Origin: JACKHA01 sp041401985
GTDB lineage: Bacteria > Planctomycetota > Phycisphaerae > Phycisphaerales > UBA1924
Assembly (NCBI GenBank): GCA_041401985.1
Contig: JAWKTE010000002.1
Span: 124,001 to 188,000, forward strand
Length of the DNA: 64,000 bases
Reading direction: 5' to 3'
Made by a program: the position numbers and the translations under genes. This document shows positions 27,101 to 37,444 of this stretch, in pieces. The notes below the pieces were generated by a model that had not been told where the DNA came from, did not search any database, and worked only from the letters and a program-made list of their open reading frames with translations. How positions within the stretch are numbered: position 1 is the first letter of the stretch; each line of letters opens with the position of its first letter.

Positions 27101-27310
27101 GAAGCGGACGGCTTCGACGGCGTCGTCGATCGACGCGGGGATGACCACGCCGAGCGGCTCGACCTGGTAGAGCGACGCGTCGGTGGCGTAGAGCATTCGG
27201 TCGTGGCGGGCGAAGCGGACCTGGCCCTTGAGGCGGGCGGCCAGGTCGCGGGCGACGGCGGCGAGGTCGGGATTGGATGGATGGGACGTGAAAGCGGCGG
27301 GCGGCGTCAT
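24122..27310 (-). CDS. FAD-linked oxidase fused to 4Fe-4S/CCG domains
   Basis: A 1062-residue fusion like the D-lactate or glycolate dehydrogenases of the GlcD-GlcF/Dld-II type, oxidising a 2-hydroxy acid and passing electrons to the chain. In order: a PCMH FAD-binding domain (about 45-220; LPRGGGTSLAGQC, GGAIGNNAAGARSIRYG), the FAD-oxidase C-terminal domain (to about 545; MSGEHGDGRVRGPLLE), two 4Fe-4S sites (CNGSGVCRKKQGGTMCPSY near 613 and CLSCKACKTECP near 697), and two CCG modules (HACCARP, DSGCCGMAGSFGYATH). The linker near residue 563 holds a 14-C run in the coding strand. A dispersed repeat is inserted in frame near residue 940. ATG 27310 is used; 27358 is possible. Confidence 0.9.
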   Translation of the reverse strand: MTPPAAFTSHPSNPDLAAVARDLAARLKGQVRFARHDRMLYATDASLYQVEPLGVVIPASIDDAVEAVRFCVDRTLPILPRGGGTSLAGQCTNRAVVIDTSPNCRAVLELDAPARRCRVEPGITIDELNAHLAPTALFFAPDPATSRHCCIGGAIGNNAAGARSIRYGRTSESLLGVDAILATGQRVRLDRGASDRDPVARELTRRIVDVVLDHERLIRERFPKTVRRNAGYGLDMVLLALDQARREGVADADLRAQPGWSRINLAHLLAGSEGTLAVTLGAELLLHPLPAAKGLATVSFESVESAIDALPDILAMKPSAVELLDDMVLGLAAQNAEYRRYVDLMPRAAGAIPKAVLYIEFFADPSDKPTPPQHIAAALRAVIDRFGQPRVSTHTDPAAMNEAWKLRKAGEPLLHGLPGARKPITFIEDNAIPVERLGEFVRRLRAIVHRHDTTAAFYAHASVGVLHVRPLIDIHDEADRARMRAIALETAQLARDLGGVMSGEHGDGRVRGPLLEAFYGPELMRAFAEAKRIFDPRGLLNPGIIVPTKASSPSLSTGVAGAPPPPTPDDRIAAITTHLRVLPESRQIRVPDTNTFFTYHDQHGFDASVEMCNGSGVCRKKQGGTMCPSYMATLDERHSTRGRGNALRLAITGQLSNEGAGLSSPVAPPPDTRANTTQPAWSDPETQATLDLCLSCKACKTECPSNVDIARLKAEYTAQGHRASGRVPLASRIMASIRTLNRLASRTPRLANAVSSLPPVRRLINRVLNLHPSRSLPPFAPSLERDFAARDRVLPTPSDTRPTVALFADCFSLANEPHIARAARRVLEACGYRVLLPRHACCARPAISLGLLPDAIRSIDQVCLDLRPFITDPRVRAILFLEPSCLSAIKDDWLSLKASTPLDIRRRLAAKSFLAEDFIDSHWDDHPNHPAFTTSTREPGRPRPGPESPPELPTDTIILHAHCHQKALWGDQTSARALRRLPAADVRVLDSGCCGMAGSFGYATHRYDLSMKIGNLTLFPAVREAPDATICAPGTSCRHQIKDATGVRALHPIEILAARLSS
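24475..24510. repeat. CCGGGGCG palindrome inside a coding region
   Basis: A copy of the dispersed GAGCCGGGGCGTCCCCGCCCCGG repeat lying in the FAD/4Fe-4S gene. It is read in frame as REPGRPRPGP in a linker before the last CCG module. Other copies are all intergenic. Confidence 0.75.
25613..25626. repeat. 14-base G homopolymer in a coding region
   Basis: Fourteen consecutive G on the + strand, 14 C in the coding strand of the FAD/4Fe-4S gene, coding for the proline run in GAPPPPTPDD. It lies in the linker between the flavin and iron-sulfur halves. It could vary by slippage, or its length could be a sequencing artefact. Confidence 0.9.
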
Positions 27311-27344
27311 TGGGCGATTGTTGACGATGGGCGACCGGGAGGCG

Positions 27345-27671
27345 TCACTCGTCGGCATCTCGGCGAAACACCTCCGCCTGGTCCCGCTTCGCGTGGTACA
27401 CGCGCATGACACGAGCGCCGTGGTCGGCCGGGACGTACAGCACCAGAATCGCGCGGAAGGACCGAACGCCCCACACGCGCAGCCCCTCGAAGTCCGGAAC
27501 GGCCGGCTCGTACAGCCGACCAATGAGCGGGTTCTCTGCGAGCAGCTGCGCTGTGGCGTCGACGGACAAGTAGAAGCGCTGCGCGATGGCGGGGCTCTCG
27601 ACCGCGTAGAACTCGGCGATCGAATCGATGTCCCGGATGGCTTCCGGGGTGAACGCCGCGTGAGCGGTCAT
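27345..27671 (-). CDS. ParE/RelE superfamily toxin
   Basis: A 108-residue toxin of the type II RelE/ParE family. The pattern is clear: FTPEAIRDIDSIAEFYA, then SVDATAQLLAENPLIGRLY, the strand-rich VRSFRAILVLYVP, and VMRVYHAKRD at the C-terminus. ParE toxins act on DNA gyrase and RelE toxins cut mRNA; the subfamily cannot be decided. It overlaps the upstream antitoxin gene by four bases (ATGA), the usual coupling. Confidence 0.88.
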   Translation of the reverse strand: MTAHAAFTPEAIRDIDSIAEFYAVESPAIAQRFYLSVDATAQLLAENPLIGRLYEPAVPDFEGLRVWGVRSFRAILVLYVPADHGARVMRVYHAKRDQAEVFRRDADE

Positions 27672-27940
27672 CCGGCCTTGCTCCGGCGGTGACGCTCGAT
27701 CAGTTCCTGGGCCTTGCGTTCCCAGTCCTCCCGCGTCATGACGACCGGCTCGCCCTCCAGCCCGAGCATCAGTTCCCGCCGGAGTTGCTCAGGATCGGTG
27801 GGCAGGGTCGGGACGCGGGCGAGACGCTCGGTCAGCAGCCCGAGCGCGGCCTGCTCGAGGCTGACGCCGCGGTCGCGGGCGATCTCCTCGAGCCGGGGCT
27901 GCAAGGGGTCGGGCAGCGTGATGGTGATGGTCCGGGCCAT
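27668..27940 (-). CDS. Antitoxin of a type II toxin-antitoxin pair
   Basis: A 90-residue partner of the downstream toxin. The N-terminus MARTITITLPDPLQPRLEE is typical of ribbon-helix-helix antitoxins, followed by a helix-rich part and a C-terminal toxin-binding segment with a DWERKAQELIERHR helix. The ATG at 27938-27940 is chosen because the ribbon strand begins there; longer readings add Gly/Arg-rich residues. As in similar operons, it should repress its own promoter in the 225-base gap to 28168. Confidence 0.82.
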   Translation of the reverse strand: MARTITITLPDPLQPRLEEIARDRGVSLEQAALGLLTERLARVPTLPTDPEQLRRELMLGLEGEPVVMTREDWERKAQELIERHRRSKAG

Positions 27941-28154
27941 GGAGCGATTGTAACGCGAGCCGGTGGAACGCGGGCCGGGCGGATTCCGTCCTGAAACCTC
28001 CCATGTCACGCCCGCGCAACGCCGATCCACTCCGGGGGCACCGGCCGGGCGTCCGGGCGTCAGTCTTACAGTGTTCCCGGCGTGGTCCCGAGCGCGGCGC
28101 GTCCGCCGCCCGGGGCCGGCCCGCGGCGATCGCCCCCAACCCGGCGTCGCCCAC

Positions 28155-28162
28155 AAGGAGGT
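28155..28162 (+). promoter_or_regulatory. Strong ribosome binding site
   Basis: AAGGAGGT five bases before the ATG at 28168, a complete Shine-Dalgarno and the strongest in the window. It fixes the start of the DUF4139 protein and suggests high translation. Confidence 0.8.
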
Positions 28163-28167
28163 ACCCC

Positions 28168-30315
28168 ATGCTTTCCCAGTCCCCCCGCACGAATCGCAAC
28201 ACCCGCTCGGGCTCCGCGGCTCGCCTGATCCTGGTGGCCGGGCTGGCCGCGGCGAGCGCGGCCCCCGCGATGGCCCAGTCCAGCCGTCCGGCGGCCCGCC
28301 AGCCCGGCGGCCAGGACGCCGAGCTGCCCATGACCGCGATCACGCTGTACCGCTCCGGCGTCGGTGCCTTCCAGCGCCAGGGCTTCGTCGAGGGTGCGGC
28401 CCGGGTGCAGCTGCGGTTCGACACGGACCAGATCAACGACATCCTGAAGTCGATGGTGCTGCTGGACCTTGGCGGCGGGCGGATCGACGCGGTGTCGTAC
28501 GCGAGCCGCGAGCCGCTGGAGCGGCGCCTGGCTTCGTTCGCGATCGACATCTCGTCGAATCCGTCGATGGCCGAACTGTTCGCGCAGCTCCGCGGGGCGC
28601 GGGTGCGGGTCGCGTCGGTAGACGGCGAGACGACGGGCACGGTGATCGGCGTCGAGAACCGCCCGGTGGGCGTGGGCGACAACGTCGCCGAGCACCCGTT
28701 TGTGAACATCCTGTCGAGCGCGGGCATCCGCAGCGTGGACATCACGGCCCTGCGGTCGTTCGACATCCTGGACCCGGAACTGGCCGGCGAACTCGAGCGG
28801 GCCCTGACCGCCTACGCCGAGCAGCGGACGGAGAACGTCAAGACCGTGGACCTGTCTTTCGACGGGGCGGGCAACCGCGAGGTGTTCGTGGCCTATGTCC
28901 ACGAGATGCCGGTGTGGAAGACGTCGTACCGGCTCATTCTGCCGGAGATGGGCGGCGGCGGCGGGCAGCCGACGCTGCAGGGCTGGGCGATCGTCGAGAA
29001 CACGACCGACGAGGACTGGAACCAGGTGGAACTCTCGCTGGTCGCGGGCCAGCCGGTTGGGTTCCAGATGGACCTGTACGAGCCGCTGTTCCTGACGCGG
29101 CCCGAGGTGCCGGTGCCGGTGATCGCGAACGTGGGGCCGACGGTGTATGAGCGGGGGCGCGCGACGATGCGCGGCGGCGGCGGGGGGCAGTCCCCGTTCC
29201 AGGAGGCCGATGGACGGATGGACGCCGATCGGGCGGCGGGCGAGGTGATGCTCGCCATGCCATCGTCGGCACCGATGCAGCCCGGTCGGACACGTTCCGC
29301 GGTCGGCGGCGACCAGATGGCCAACTACGCCGCCGCGGCCCAGGCCCGGGCCGGCGAAGTCGGCGAGGTGTTCCAGTACACGATCGACACGCCTGTGTCG
29401 ATAGATCGCCAGCGGTCGGCGATGATCCCGATCATCACCAGCGCGCTCGACGGGCGGCGGGTGTCGATCTACAGCCGCGGCGTGATGACCGACCACCCGA
29501 TGCGCGGGGTCGAACTGACCAACTCCTCGTCGCTGCAACTGCTGCCGGGGCCGATCGCGGTGTACGACGGGGCGGCGTACGCGGGCGATGCGCAGATCGG
29601 GCACATCGTGCCAGGGGACAAGCGGCTGCTGTCGTACGCGGTGGACCTGGACGTGGACGTGCGGACCGAGGACAAGGGCGATTGGCAGGTCCGCAACATC
29701 CGCATCGTGGACGGGCTGATCGAGCAGACGGTGCGCCAGGTGTCGACGGTTGTGTATTCGATCGAGAACAAGGACCGCGCGGGCGACCGGACGGTGATCG
29801 TGGAGCAGCCGCGGATGGGCGGGTACGAACTGACGGCCCCGTCGCAGGCGGCCGAGACGACCGAGAGCCTGTACCGGTTCGAGGTGGAGGTGGCGGGTGG
29901 CGAGACCGAATCGCTGACCGTGACGCAGGAGCGGACGACGGCCCAGCGGATCACGCTGTTGTCGTGGGACCTCAACACGTTCCTGGACCACCAGCGCAAC
30001 GGGCGGGTCAGCCAGGCGGTCGTGGACGCGTTCCGCACCGCGGCGGGCAAGCAGCGGGCGATCCAGGAGCAGCAGCGGATCATCGAACGCCTCGAGACCG
30101 AGCGGAACGAGATCGGGCGCGACCAGTCCCGGATGCGCGAGAACATGGGGCGGCTCGACCGCAACAACGAGTTGTACGCGCGGTACGTGCAGACGATGAC
30201 GCAGCAGGAGAACCGGCTGGAAGAGATCAACACCGAGATGGCCGCGGCTCGCCAGCGCCAGGCCGCGGCGGAGGCGGACCTGGAGGCGTACCTGCGGAAC
30301 CTGAATGTGCAGTAG
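28168..30315 (+). CDS. Exported DUF4139 domain protein
   Basis: A 715-residue secreted protein of unknown function in the DUF4139 (MuiA-like) group. A signal peptide covers residues 1 to about 37, ending APAMAQ. The N-terminal domain (about 50-230; ITLYRSGVGAFQRQGFVEG) and the large beta-rich DUF4139 region (about 240-620; WKTSYRLIL, GWAIVENTTDEDWNQVELSL, NSSSLQLLPGPIAVYDG) are followed by an 85-residue coiled coil (IQEQQRIIERLETERNEIG). A Gly/Ala-rich low-complexity linker is near 330-390. It is monocistronic by position. Confidence 0.85.
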   Translation: MLSQSPRTNRNTRSGSAARLILVAGLAAASAAPAMAQSSRPAARQPGGQDAELPMTAITLYRSGVGAFQRQGFVEGAARVQLRFDTDQINDILKSMVLLDLGGGRIDAVSYASREPLERRLASFAIDISSNPSMAELFAQLRGARVRVASVDGETTGTVIGVENRPVGVGDNVAEHPFVNILSSAGIRSVDITALRSFDILDPELAGELERALTAYAEQRTENVKTVDLSFDGAGNREVFVAYVHEMPVWKTSYRLILPEMGGGGGQPTLQGWAIVENTTDEDWNQVELSLVAGQPVGFQMDLYEPLFLTRPEVPVPVIANVGPTVYERGRATMRGGGGGQSPFQEADGRMDADRAAGEVMLAMPSSAPMQPGRTRSAVGGDQMANYAAAAQARAGEVGEVFQYTIDTPVSIDRQRSAMIPIITSALDGRRVSIYSRGVMTDHPMRGVELTNSSSLQLLPGPIAVYDGAAYAGDAQIGHIVPGDKRLLSYAVDLDVDVRTEDKGDWQVRNIRIVDGLIEQTVRQVSTVVYSIENKDRAGDRTVIVEQPRMGGYELTAPSQAAETTESLYRFEVEVAGGETESLTVTQERTTAQRITLLSWDLNTFLDHQRNGRVSQAVVDAFRTAAGKQRAIQEQQRIIERLETERNEIGRDQSRMRENMGRLDRNNELYARYVQTMTQQENRLEEINTEMAAARQRQAAAEADLEAYLRNLNVQ

Positions 30316-30335
30316 CAGGAAGGCCGGATCGTCGT

Positions 30336-30572
30336 GGTGGGCCGGATCTCCGAGCCGGCTTCGCGGCGCAGCCGCGAGCGATGGGTCGGGGATGCGAGGA
30401 TGTGATGCGGGGCGGGCATGGGCCCGCCCCGTTTGCATTGTCGTGCGAGGGTGGATGCGCGGGGCGTTGTTGGTTGTTCGCACTCGCTCGCGCTTCGCGT
30501 TCGCTGGTTGGACGCTGCCGGTTGATCGGCTCGCGGCTGCGCCGCGAAACCGGCTCGGAGAGCCGGTCCACC
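30336..30572. repeat. Pair of imperfect inverted repeats
   Basis: Two arms of about 45 bases (30336-30380 and 30527-30572) are largely reverse complements, each centred on a GCGGCGCAGCCGCGAG or equivalent palindrome. They enclose about 150 bases with no gene. Together they fill the space between the convergent DUF4139 gene and recJ. Confidence 0.6.
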
Positions 30573-30583
30573 AGGGAGCCGGT

Positions 30584-32455
30584 CTACCAGGGCCGCACAT
30601 CGACGACTTCAGGTTCGACCGTGCGCGAGCCGTTCCAGGTCGAGATCTTGGGCTCGATCAGCACGTCCAGCTTCGTGCCGGGTCGGAGGCGGGGCAGGTG
30701 CTCGGCGAACTTCCACGCGACGAATCGCATCGTGCGACGGTCCTGGCGACCCATGAGCGAGAGGTGCTCGCCCGAGTTGCCGATGGTCCGCGGCGGCTGG
30801 GAGAGCTCGACGCCACGCACGAGCACACGCACGCGCGGGTTGCCCGCGCCGAACGGGCCGAGACCGACCAGCGATTCGACCGACGCCACGTCCATCTCGG
30901 GCAGCGTGGTCTCGGTGTCGAACTCCAGGGCGTTGTCGAGGTCGTCCTCGTGCAGGCTGGCCGCGGCGTGGGACTGCAGGCGATCGCGCAGTTCCTCGAC
31001 GCGATCGGCCTTGACTTTCAGGCCGGCGGCCATGGTGTGCCCGCCGAAGGATTCGAGCAGATCGCGGCATGACTCCAAGGCGCCGTGCAGGTTGTAGCCC
31101 GGGATCGAGCGGGCCGAGCCCATGCACAGCCCGTCCTCGTTCTGGAGCAGGATGGTCGGGCGTCCGAAGCGTTCGACCAGGCGTGAGCAGGCGATGCCGA
31201 CGACGCCGCGGTGCCAGGCGGGGTCGGCCAGGACGATGAAGCGGCCGTCGCCCTGGGCCATGCCGTGGTCGATGGCACGCTGGGCGGCCTCGTCGGCGAT
31301 GCGGCGCTCGGTGGCGCGGCGTTCGTCGTTGAGGCGCGACAGGGCCCGGGCGATCTCGACGGCGCGGTCGCCGGTCGCGGTCGTGAGCAGTTCGACGGCC
31401 TCGCTCGCGTGCCCCATGCGCCCCGCGGCATTGAGGCGGGGCGCGAGGCGGAAGCCCACATCCTCGGCCTCGATGCGGTCGCCGTCGAGGCGCGAGGCCT
31501 CGATGAGGCGCTGCAGGCCCTCGATCCGCGGCTGCTTCATGAGGCGCAGGCCGTGGAGCGTCATGGCCCGGTTCTCGTCGCGCAGGGGCACGACGTCGGC
31601 GATCGCGCCCAACGCGGCGGGCACGAGCATGTCGATCAGGTGCTGGCGGATGGGCCGGGGCACGCGGTCGGACCCGGCGTGCAGCGTGCAGAGACGCCAG
31701 GCGACTTTGTATGCCACGCCCGCGCCGCACAGGTCGCCGAACGGGTAGGTGCCGCCGGGCAGGCGGGGATGCACGATGGCCAGCGCATCGGGCAGGTCGG
31801 CGGCGGTGGCGGGGGGCGTGTGGTGGTCGGTGATGATCAGGTCGAGCCCCGCGCGGCGGGCGCGGCGTGCGGGCTCGACGGCGGTGATGCCGCAATCGAC
31901 CGAGACGACGACTCGGACGCCCTCGGCGGCGAGTTGCTCGAGCGCGTCGGCCGAGAGGCCGTAGCCCTCGTCGAGGCGGTGGGGGACGTAGGTTCGGACG
32001 TCGGCTTTGGGCTGCAGGAGGCGGAGGGTGTGGTAGAGGATGGCGGTGGCGGTGATGCCGTCGACGTCGTAGTCGCCGAAGATGGCGATGGGCTCGCGGG
32101 TGCGTGCGGCGTCGAGGAGGCGCTCGCAGGCGAGGTCGATGTTGGGCAGGAGGCTTGGGTCGTGCAGGTGCTTGAGCGTGGGGGCGAGGAAGGCGGCGGC
32201 CTCGGGGCCCGCGAGGCCGCGGGTTTGGAGGATGCGATCGAGGAGGGTGGTGGGGGGTGAGCCTTGTGGTGCGTCGGATGCGATGGGGCGTTGGCGCCAC
32301 GAGTGGCGGAGGCCGCGCAGACGTGCCGATTCGCCAGGAACCACGCCCGCGCTGCGCGTGGGCGTGCCACCCGGTGATGAGCGGAGCGCAACACCCCGTT
32401 CGCCGCTTGGCGAGGGGCTATCGTCCGTCGAGGGTGTCGTCGTTGGCGCCTGCAT
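30584..32455 (-). CDS. recJ: Single-stranded-DNA exonuclease RecJ
   Basis: RecJ digests single-stranded DNA 5' to 3' in recombination and mismatch repair. The DHH domain is intact with FGDYDVDGITATAI, VVSVDCGITA and ITDHHTPP, and the DHHA1 part carries NAAGRMGHASEAVELL; the C-terminal OB-type domain ends near 623 residues. The ATG at 32455 is preferred because GGAG lies five bases upstream; ATGs at 32473 and 32476 are poorly placed. It diverges from the adenosyltransferase gene across 38 bases. The first 60 residues are Ser/Pro-rich and not part of the family domain. Confidence 0.93.
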   Translation of the reverse strand: MQAPTTTPSTDDSPSPSGERGVALRSSPGGTPTRSAGVVPGESARLRGLRHSWRQRPIASDAPQGSPPTTLLDRILQTRGLAGPEAAAFLAPTLKHLHDPSLLPNIDLACERLLDAARTREPIAIFGDYDVDGITATAILYHTLRLLQPKADVRTYVPHRLDEGYGLSADALEQLAAEGVRVVVSVDCGITAVEPARRARRAGLDLIITDHHTPPATAADLPDALAIVHPRLPGGTYPFGDLCGAGVAYKVAWRLCTLHAGSDRVPRPIRQHLIDMLVPAALGAIADVVPLRDENRAMTLHGLRLMKQPRIEGLQRLIEASRLDGDRIEAEDVGFRLAPRLNAAGRMGHASEAVELLTTATGDRAVEIARALSRLNDERRATERRIADEAAQRAIDHGMAQGDGRFIVLADPAWHRGVVGIACSRLVERFGRPTILLQNEDGLCMGSARSIPGYNLHGALESCRDLLESFGGHTMAAGLKVKADRVEELRDRLQSHAAASLHEDDLDNALEFDTETTLPEMDVASVESLVGLGPFGAGNPRVRVLVRGVELSQPPRTIGNSGEHLSLMGRQDRRTMRFVAWKFAEHLPRLRPGTKLDVLIEPKISTWNGSRTVEPEVVDVRPW

Positions 32456-32493
32456 CCCTGCTCCCGGCCGCATCATCCTTGAAAGCGGGTTGA

Positions 32494-33132
32494 ATGGTCA
32501 AGCTTACCAGAATCTACACACGCACGGGCGATGACGGCTCGACCGGGCTGGGCGACGGCTCACGCGTCGCCAAGCACGCGCTCCGTGTCGAGGCCTATGG
32601 CACGGTCGACGAGGCCAACGCGGCCATCGGCGTGGCGATTGCTGAGGCCGGGCGGGCGGCGGAGGTGGCCGGCGGTAGTGAGGCGGGCAAGGCGGAGCAC
32701 GCGAAGATCGCGGCCCGGATCGGCGAGATCCTCCGCGGCGTGCAGCACGACATGTTCGATGTCGGGGCGGATCTGTGCGTGCCGTTCGAGGCGGGCGAGC
32801 CGGCCGACCAGCGCCTGCGCGTGAAGGCGTCGCAGACCGATCGGCTCGAGCCGCTGATCGACGAGTTCAACGACCACATGGCGAGCCTGCGGAGTTTCGT
32901 CCTGCCGGGCGGGACGGGGCTGGCGGCGTCGCTCCATGTGGCGAGGACGGTGACGCGCCGGGCCGAGCGCGTGTGCGTGGCGCTGCGCGAGGCCGAGGCG
33001 GCGGCGACGACGCCGGAGCCTGTGCGGTATCTCAATCGGCTGTCGGACCTGCTGTTCGTGCTGTCGCGTGCGGCCAACGGGATGGGGGCGGGGGACGTGC
33101 TGTGGGTGCCGGGGGCGAATCGGGGGGCGTGA
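32494..33132 (+). CDS. Cob(I)yrinic acid a,c-diamide adenosyltransferase, PduO type
   Basis: Transfers the adenosyl group of ATP to cob(I)alamin to make coenzyme B12. The 212-residue product has the family N-terminus IYTRTGDDGSTGLGDGSRV, the VLPGGT segment, and the HVARTVTRRAERV and YLNRLSDLLFVLSRAAN segments that form the ATP and corrin sites. It is a single-gene unit between recJ and the ABC-F gene. No other cobalamin genes are in the window, so it probably serves salvage or a B12 enzyme encoded elsewhere. Confidence 0.92.
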   Translation: MVKLTRIYTRTGDDGSTGLGDGSRVAKHALRVEAYGTVDEANAAIGVAIAEAGRAAEVAGGSEAGKAEHAKIAARIGEILRGVQHDMFDVGADLCVPFEAGEPADQRLRVKASQTDRLEPLIDEFNDHMASLRSFVLPGGTGLAASLHVARTVTRRAERVCVALREAEAAATTPEPVRYLNRLSDLLFVLSRAANGMGAGDVLWVPGANRGA

Positions 33133-33186
33133 GCGGGCTTGAGCGTGTGTGGTTGCCGTGGGTGACTCTTGGAGCGATCGGCGCCG

Positions 33187-35202
<2,016 letters not shown>

Positions 35203-35278
35203 TGGGGAGGGACGGTAGGGGAGAAAGAGCGGGACAGCGATGGAGCGAGGCGGGGGTGGTGGCGATGACGACCATCGG

Positions 35279-35348
35279 CTGGGGCTGCGGGCGTTCCGCC
35301 CGCAGCAAGACTCAGAACTGGTTGCGGGCGGAACGCCCGCAACCCCAG
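35279..35348. repeat. 70-base inverted repeat with GCGGGCG-CGCCCGC arms
   Basis: Two arms of about 27 bases, beginning CTGGGGCTGCGGGCGTTCCG and ending CGGAACGCCCGCAACCCCAG, separated by about 14 bases. Each arm is itself partly palindromic. It lies 77 bases upstream of the ABC-F start and 50 bases after the end of the next gene. It may act as a terminator-like hairpin between two genes in the same direction, although there is no T-run. Confidence 0.7.
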
Positions 35349-35396
35349 CAGAGCGTCGGAGCCCTCGCGCGCCTGGCTCGCTGTCTCGCCTCGGCC

Positions 35397-36959
35397 TCAG
35401 TTCGCCACGCTGACCTCGTCCACCGACTCGACCTGCACGATCCTTGTGCCGACCGTCGGCTCGGTGGTCACCTGCCCGCGGACGCCCACGACCTTGCCGA
35501 CCATCGGCGGCAGCACGAACGGGTCCTCCATCCGCACATATGCCAGCGTCCGCGGCGTGTCGGTGTTGACCGCCACGACCCGGAACAACTGCGGCCCGCC
35601 GCGACCGTCGTAGATCATCGAGGGCACGAGGCGCCCGATCACCGCGTATCCACCCTGCGTCCGCAGCCAGTCGATGCGCTCCGCGGCCCGCGTGGCGGCC
35701 TCGCGGGCGTCGCGACGGCCCTCGTCGAGTTCGCGAAGGCGGTCGCGGTAGTCCATCCGCAGGCGGAGCAGATCGACGCGGGCCTGCAGGCCAAGGCGGA
35801 TGGTCTGGTCGGCCCGAGTGTCGCCGAGGTTCTGCATGGCCTGCTCGAAGCGGGCGATGAGCTCCTCGTACTCGGCGTCGCGGACGGGCTGCTCGCGAAC
35901 CTCGTCGAAGGCGCGCTGGAGGCTGTCGACGGTCAGCACGAGCGGATCGGTGGTTGGGGCGGCGGGAGTGGTTGCGCCGGAGCCGGAGGTGATGCGTCCG
36001 GTCTGGTCGATCACGAGCGGACCTGGCTGGACGTCGGAGGCCGCGGCCCCGGGTTGGGCCGTGGGCTGGGCACCGGGTTGCCCGGGCGGGGGAACGAGCG
36101 TGTCCGAGGCGGTGGGGACCGCGGGGGGCGCGAGCATCGAGGTGTCGAACCGCCCGGCGGACTCGCCCGTACCGGTGGGGACGTTGGCCGGGGGCGTGGC
36201 GGTCGTGGTTGGCGCCGGATTCGGCGTGGCGGAGGCTGGTCGATCGGTCGGCGAGGCGGATGTGGGCGGCGTAGGCGTCGCACCGGTCGGCTGCGACTCA
36301 CGAGCCGGCGCGTGGTCGGCCCCGCCGACGTTGCGCAGGAACGCCTGGACCTCGGTGTCGGTCGCACGGCGGACCCAGGACTCCTTCAGGAATCCGCGGG
36401 CCTGGGCGGGTGCCTGGATCCGGAAGAACATGGCCGAGCCGTCGGAGCGGTTCTCGACGCCGGTGGCCCGCAGTGTGGTTCCGGCCGGGAGCGGCTCGAG
36501 CGGGTCGGCCAGCAGCGTGGCCCACGAGCCGGCGCCCGTCGACTCCATGTTGGCGGCCCGCAGGCGTGTCGGCACGGTGGTCCGGACGTCCTGGGCGCCG
36601 TCGGCGGTCTGGGTGTTCGGGACCGGCGAGGCCTCGCTGGCTCGCACATAGGCCGTCGTGCCCGCGGGGTAGTTCACCATAATCCAGCCGTCGAGGGCGT
36701 GGTCGACGCGGAGCACCTGGCCCTGGTCCAGCACCGCGACGCGGTAGTGCGACTCGACCGGCCCGGCCAGCAGCGGGGTCTCGCCCCGGGCCACGACGAC
36801 GTAGTACGGCTCGACCGGCTCGGGGCGGACCTGGGCCAGCGCGGGGGCGGTCGTGGCGAGCACGACGCCGACGGCCGCGAAGGCTGCCGCGCGTCGCCAA
36901 CCGAGCGCGACTTCACGAGCGCTGGACTTCCACATGGACGTTGATGGACTGAACACCAT
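35397..36959 (-). CDS. Secreted protein with SH3-like domains
   Basis: A 520-residue exported protein. The ATG at 36959 follows AGGAGG at proper distance. A signal peptide is seen at about 16-43 (FAAVGVVLATTAPALAQ). Then two SH3-like, beta-rich units: YYVVVARGETPLLAGPVES (about 51-110) and TRLRAANMESTGAGSWATLL (about 130-210). A Pro/Thr/Ala-rich linker (about 235-340) leads to an alpha-helical part (about 370-445) and a final beta domain. SH3b domains often bind cell-wall or surface ligands. Neighbour on the other side of a 485-base gap is the TolC-like lipoprotein. Confidence 0.75.
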   Translation of the reverse strand: MVFSPSTSMWKSSAREVALGWRRAAAFAAVGVVLATTAPALAQVRPEPVEPYYVVVARGETPLLAGPVESHYRVAVLDQGQVLRVDHALDGWIMVNYPAGTTAYVRASEASPVPNTQTADGAQDVRTTVPTRLRAANMESTGAGSWATLLADPLEPLPAGTTLRATGVENRSDGSAMFFRIQAPAQARGFLKESWVRRATDTEVQAFLRNVGGADHAPARESQPTGATPTPPTSASPTDRPASATPNPAPTTTATPPANVPTGTGESAGRFDTSMLAPPAVPTASDTLVPPPGQPGAQPTAQPGAAASDVQPGPLVIDQTGRITSGSGATTPAAPTTDPLVLTVDSLQRAFDEVREQPVRDAEYEELIARFEQAMQNLGDTRADQTIRLGLQARVDLLRLRMDYRDRLRELDEGRRDAREAATRAAERIDWLRTQGGYAVIGRLVPSMIYDGRGGPQLFRVVAVNTDTPRTLAYVRMEDPFVLPPMVGKVVGVRGQVTTEPTVGTRIVQVESVDEVSVAN

Positions 36960-36967
36960 GGCCTGTT

Positions 36968-36973
36968 CCTCCT
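36968..36973 (-). promoter_or_regulatory. Ribosome binding site fixing the SH3-like protein start
   Basis: AGGAGG on the minus strand, eight bases before the ATG at 36959. It separates the real start from an in-frame ATG 135 bases upstream. Confidence 0.7.
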
Positions 36974-37444
36974 GAACTCGTGCCGGCTCGATTCCCGAGC
37001 CCGTCGCGTCGCCCAGCCCACCCGGGCGACGCGTGTTGCCAGTTGTCTCCCGCCCGCCGTCCCCCGTGGGTGCCCCTGGTCGGTGCTCGTGCAAGCCTGT
37101 CCAAGGGTGGCGTGAGCGAGTATGATCCGATCCCGGTCAGCAGCGGGCTTCACTGAAGCCCGCACCAGACCCCGCACCAGACATTGCTCGCGAGCGTCGC
37201 CGGAAGCCCCGCCGAACGCTCCGAGCCGCGTGCCACACGCGATGCACGCCCGACCAACCATCGGACCACATCCGCATCCCGCGTGACTCCCAGCAGTTTA
37301 CGCCGGTGCTGCGCGAGCCGGAGCCTTGGGCGGGCCAAGTCACAGGTATTCCCCGCAACCGACAGCCCTCGGGCGGTTTTGGTGCGAACGATCGTCCTCC
37401 CGCGGCCCGGCGTCCATACGCCCCCGCCGCCCTTGGAGCCCTCA
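36974..37444. other. Divergent intergenic region, no gene seen
   Basis: About 470 bases between the starts of two envelope-protein genes. The only visible structure is a palindrome at about 37143-37163 (GCGGGCTTCACTGAAGCCCGC). Promoters for both genes should lie here, but no convincing -35/-10 pair was found. Confidence 0.6.
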
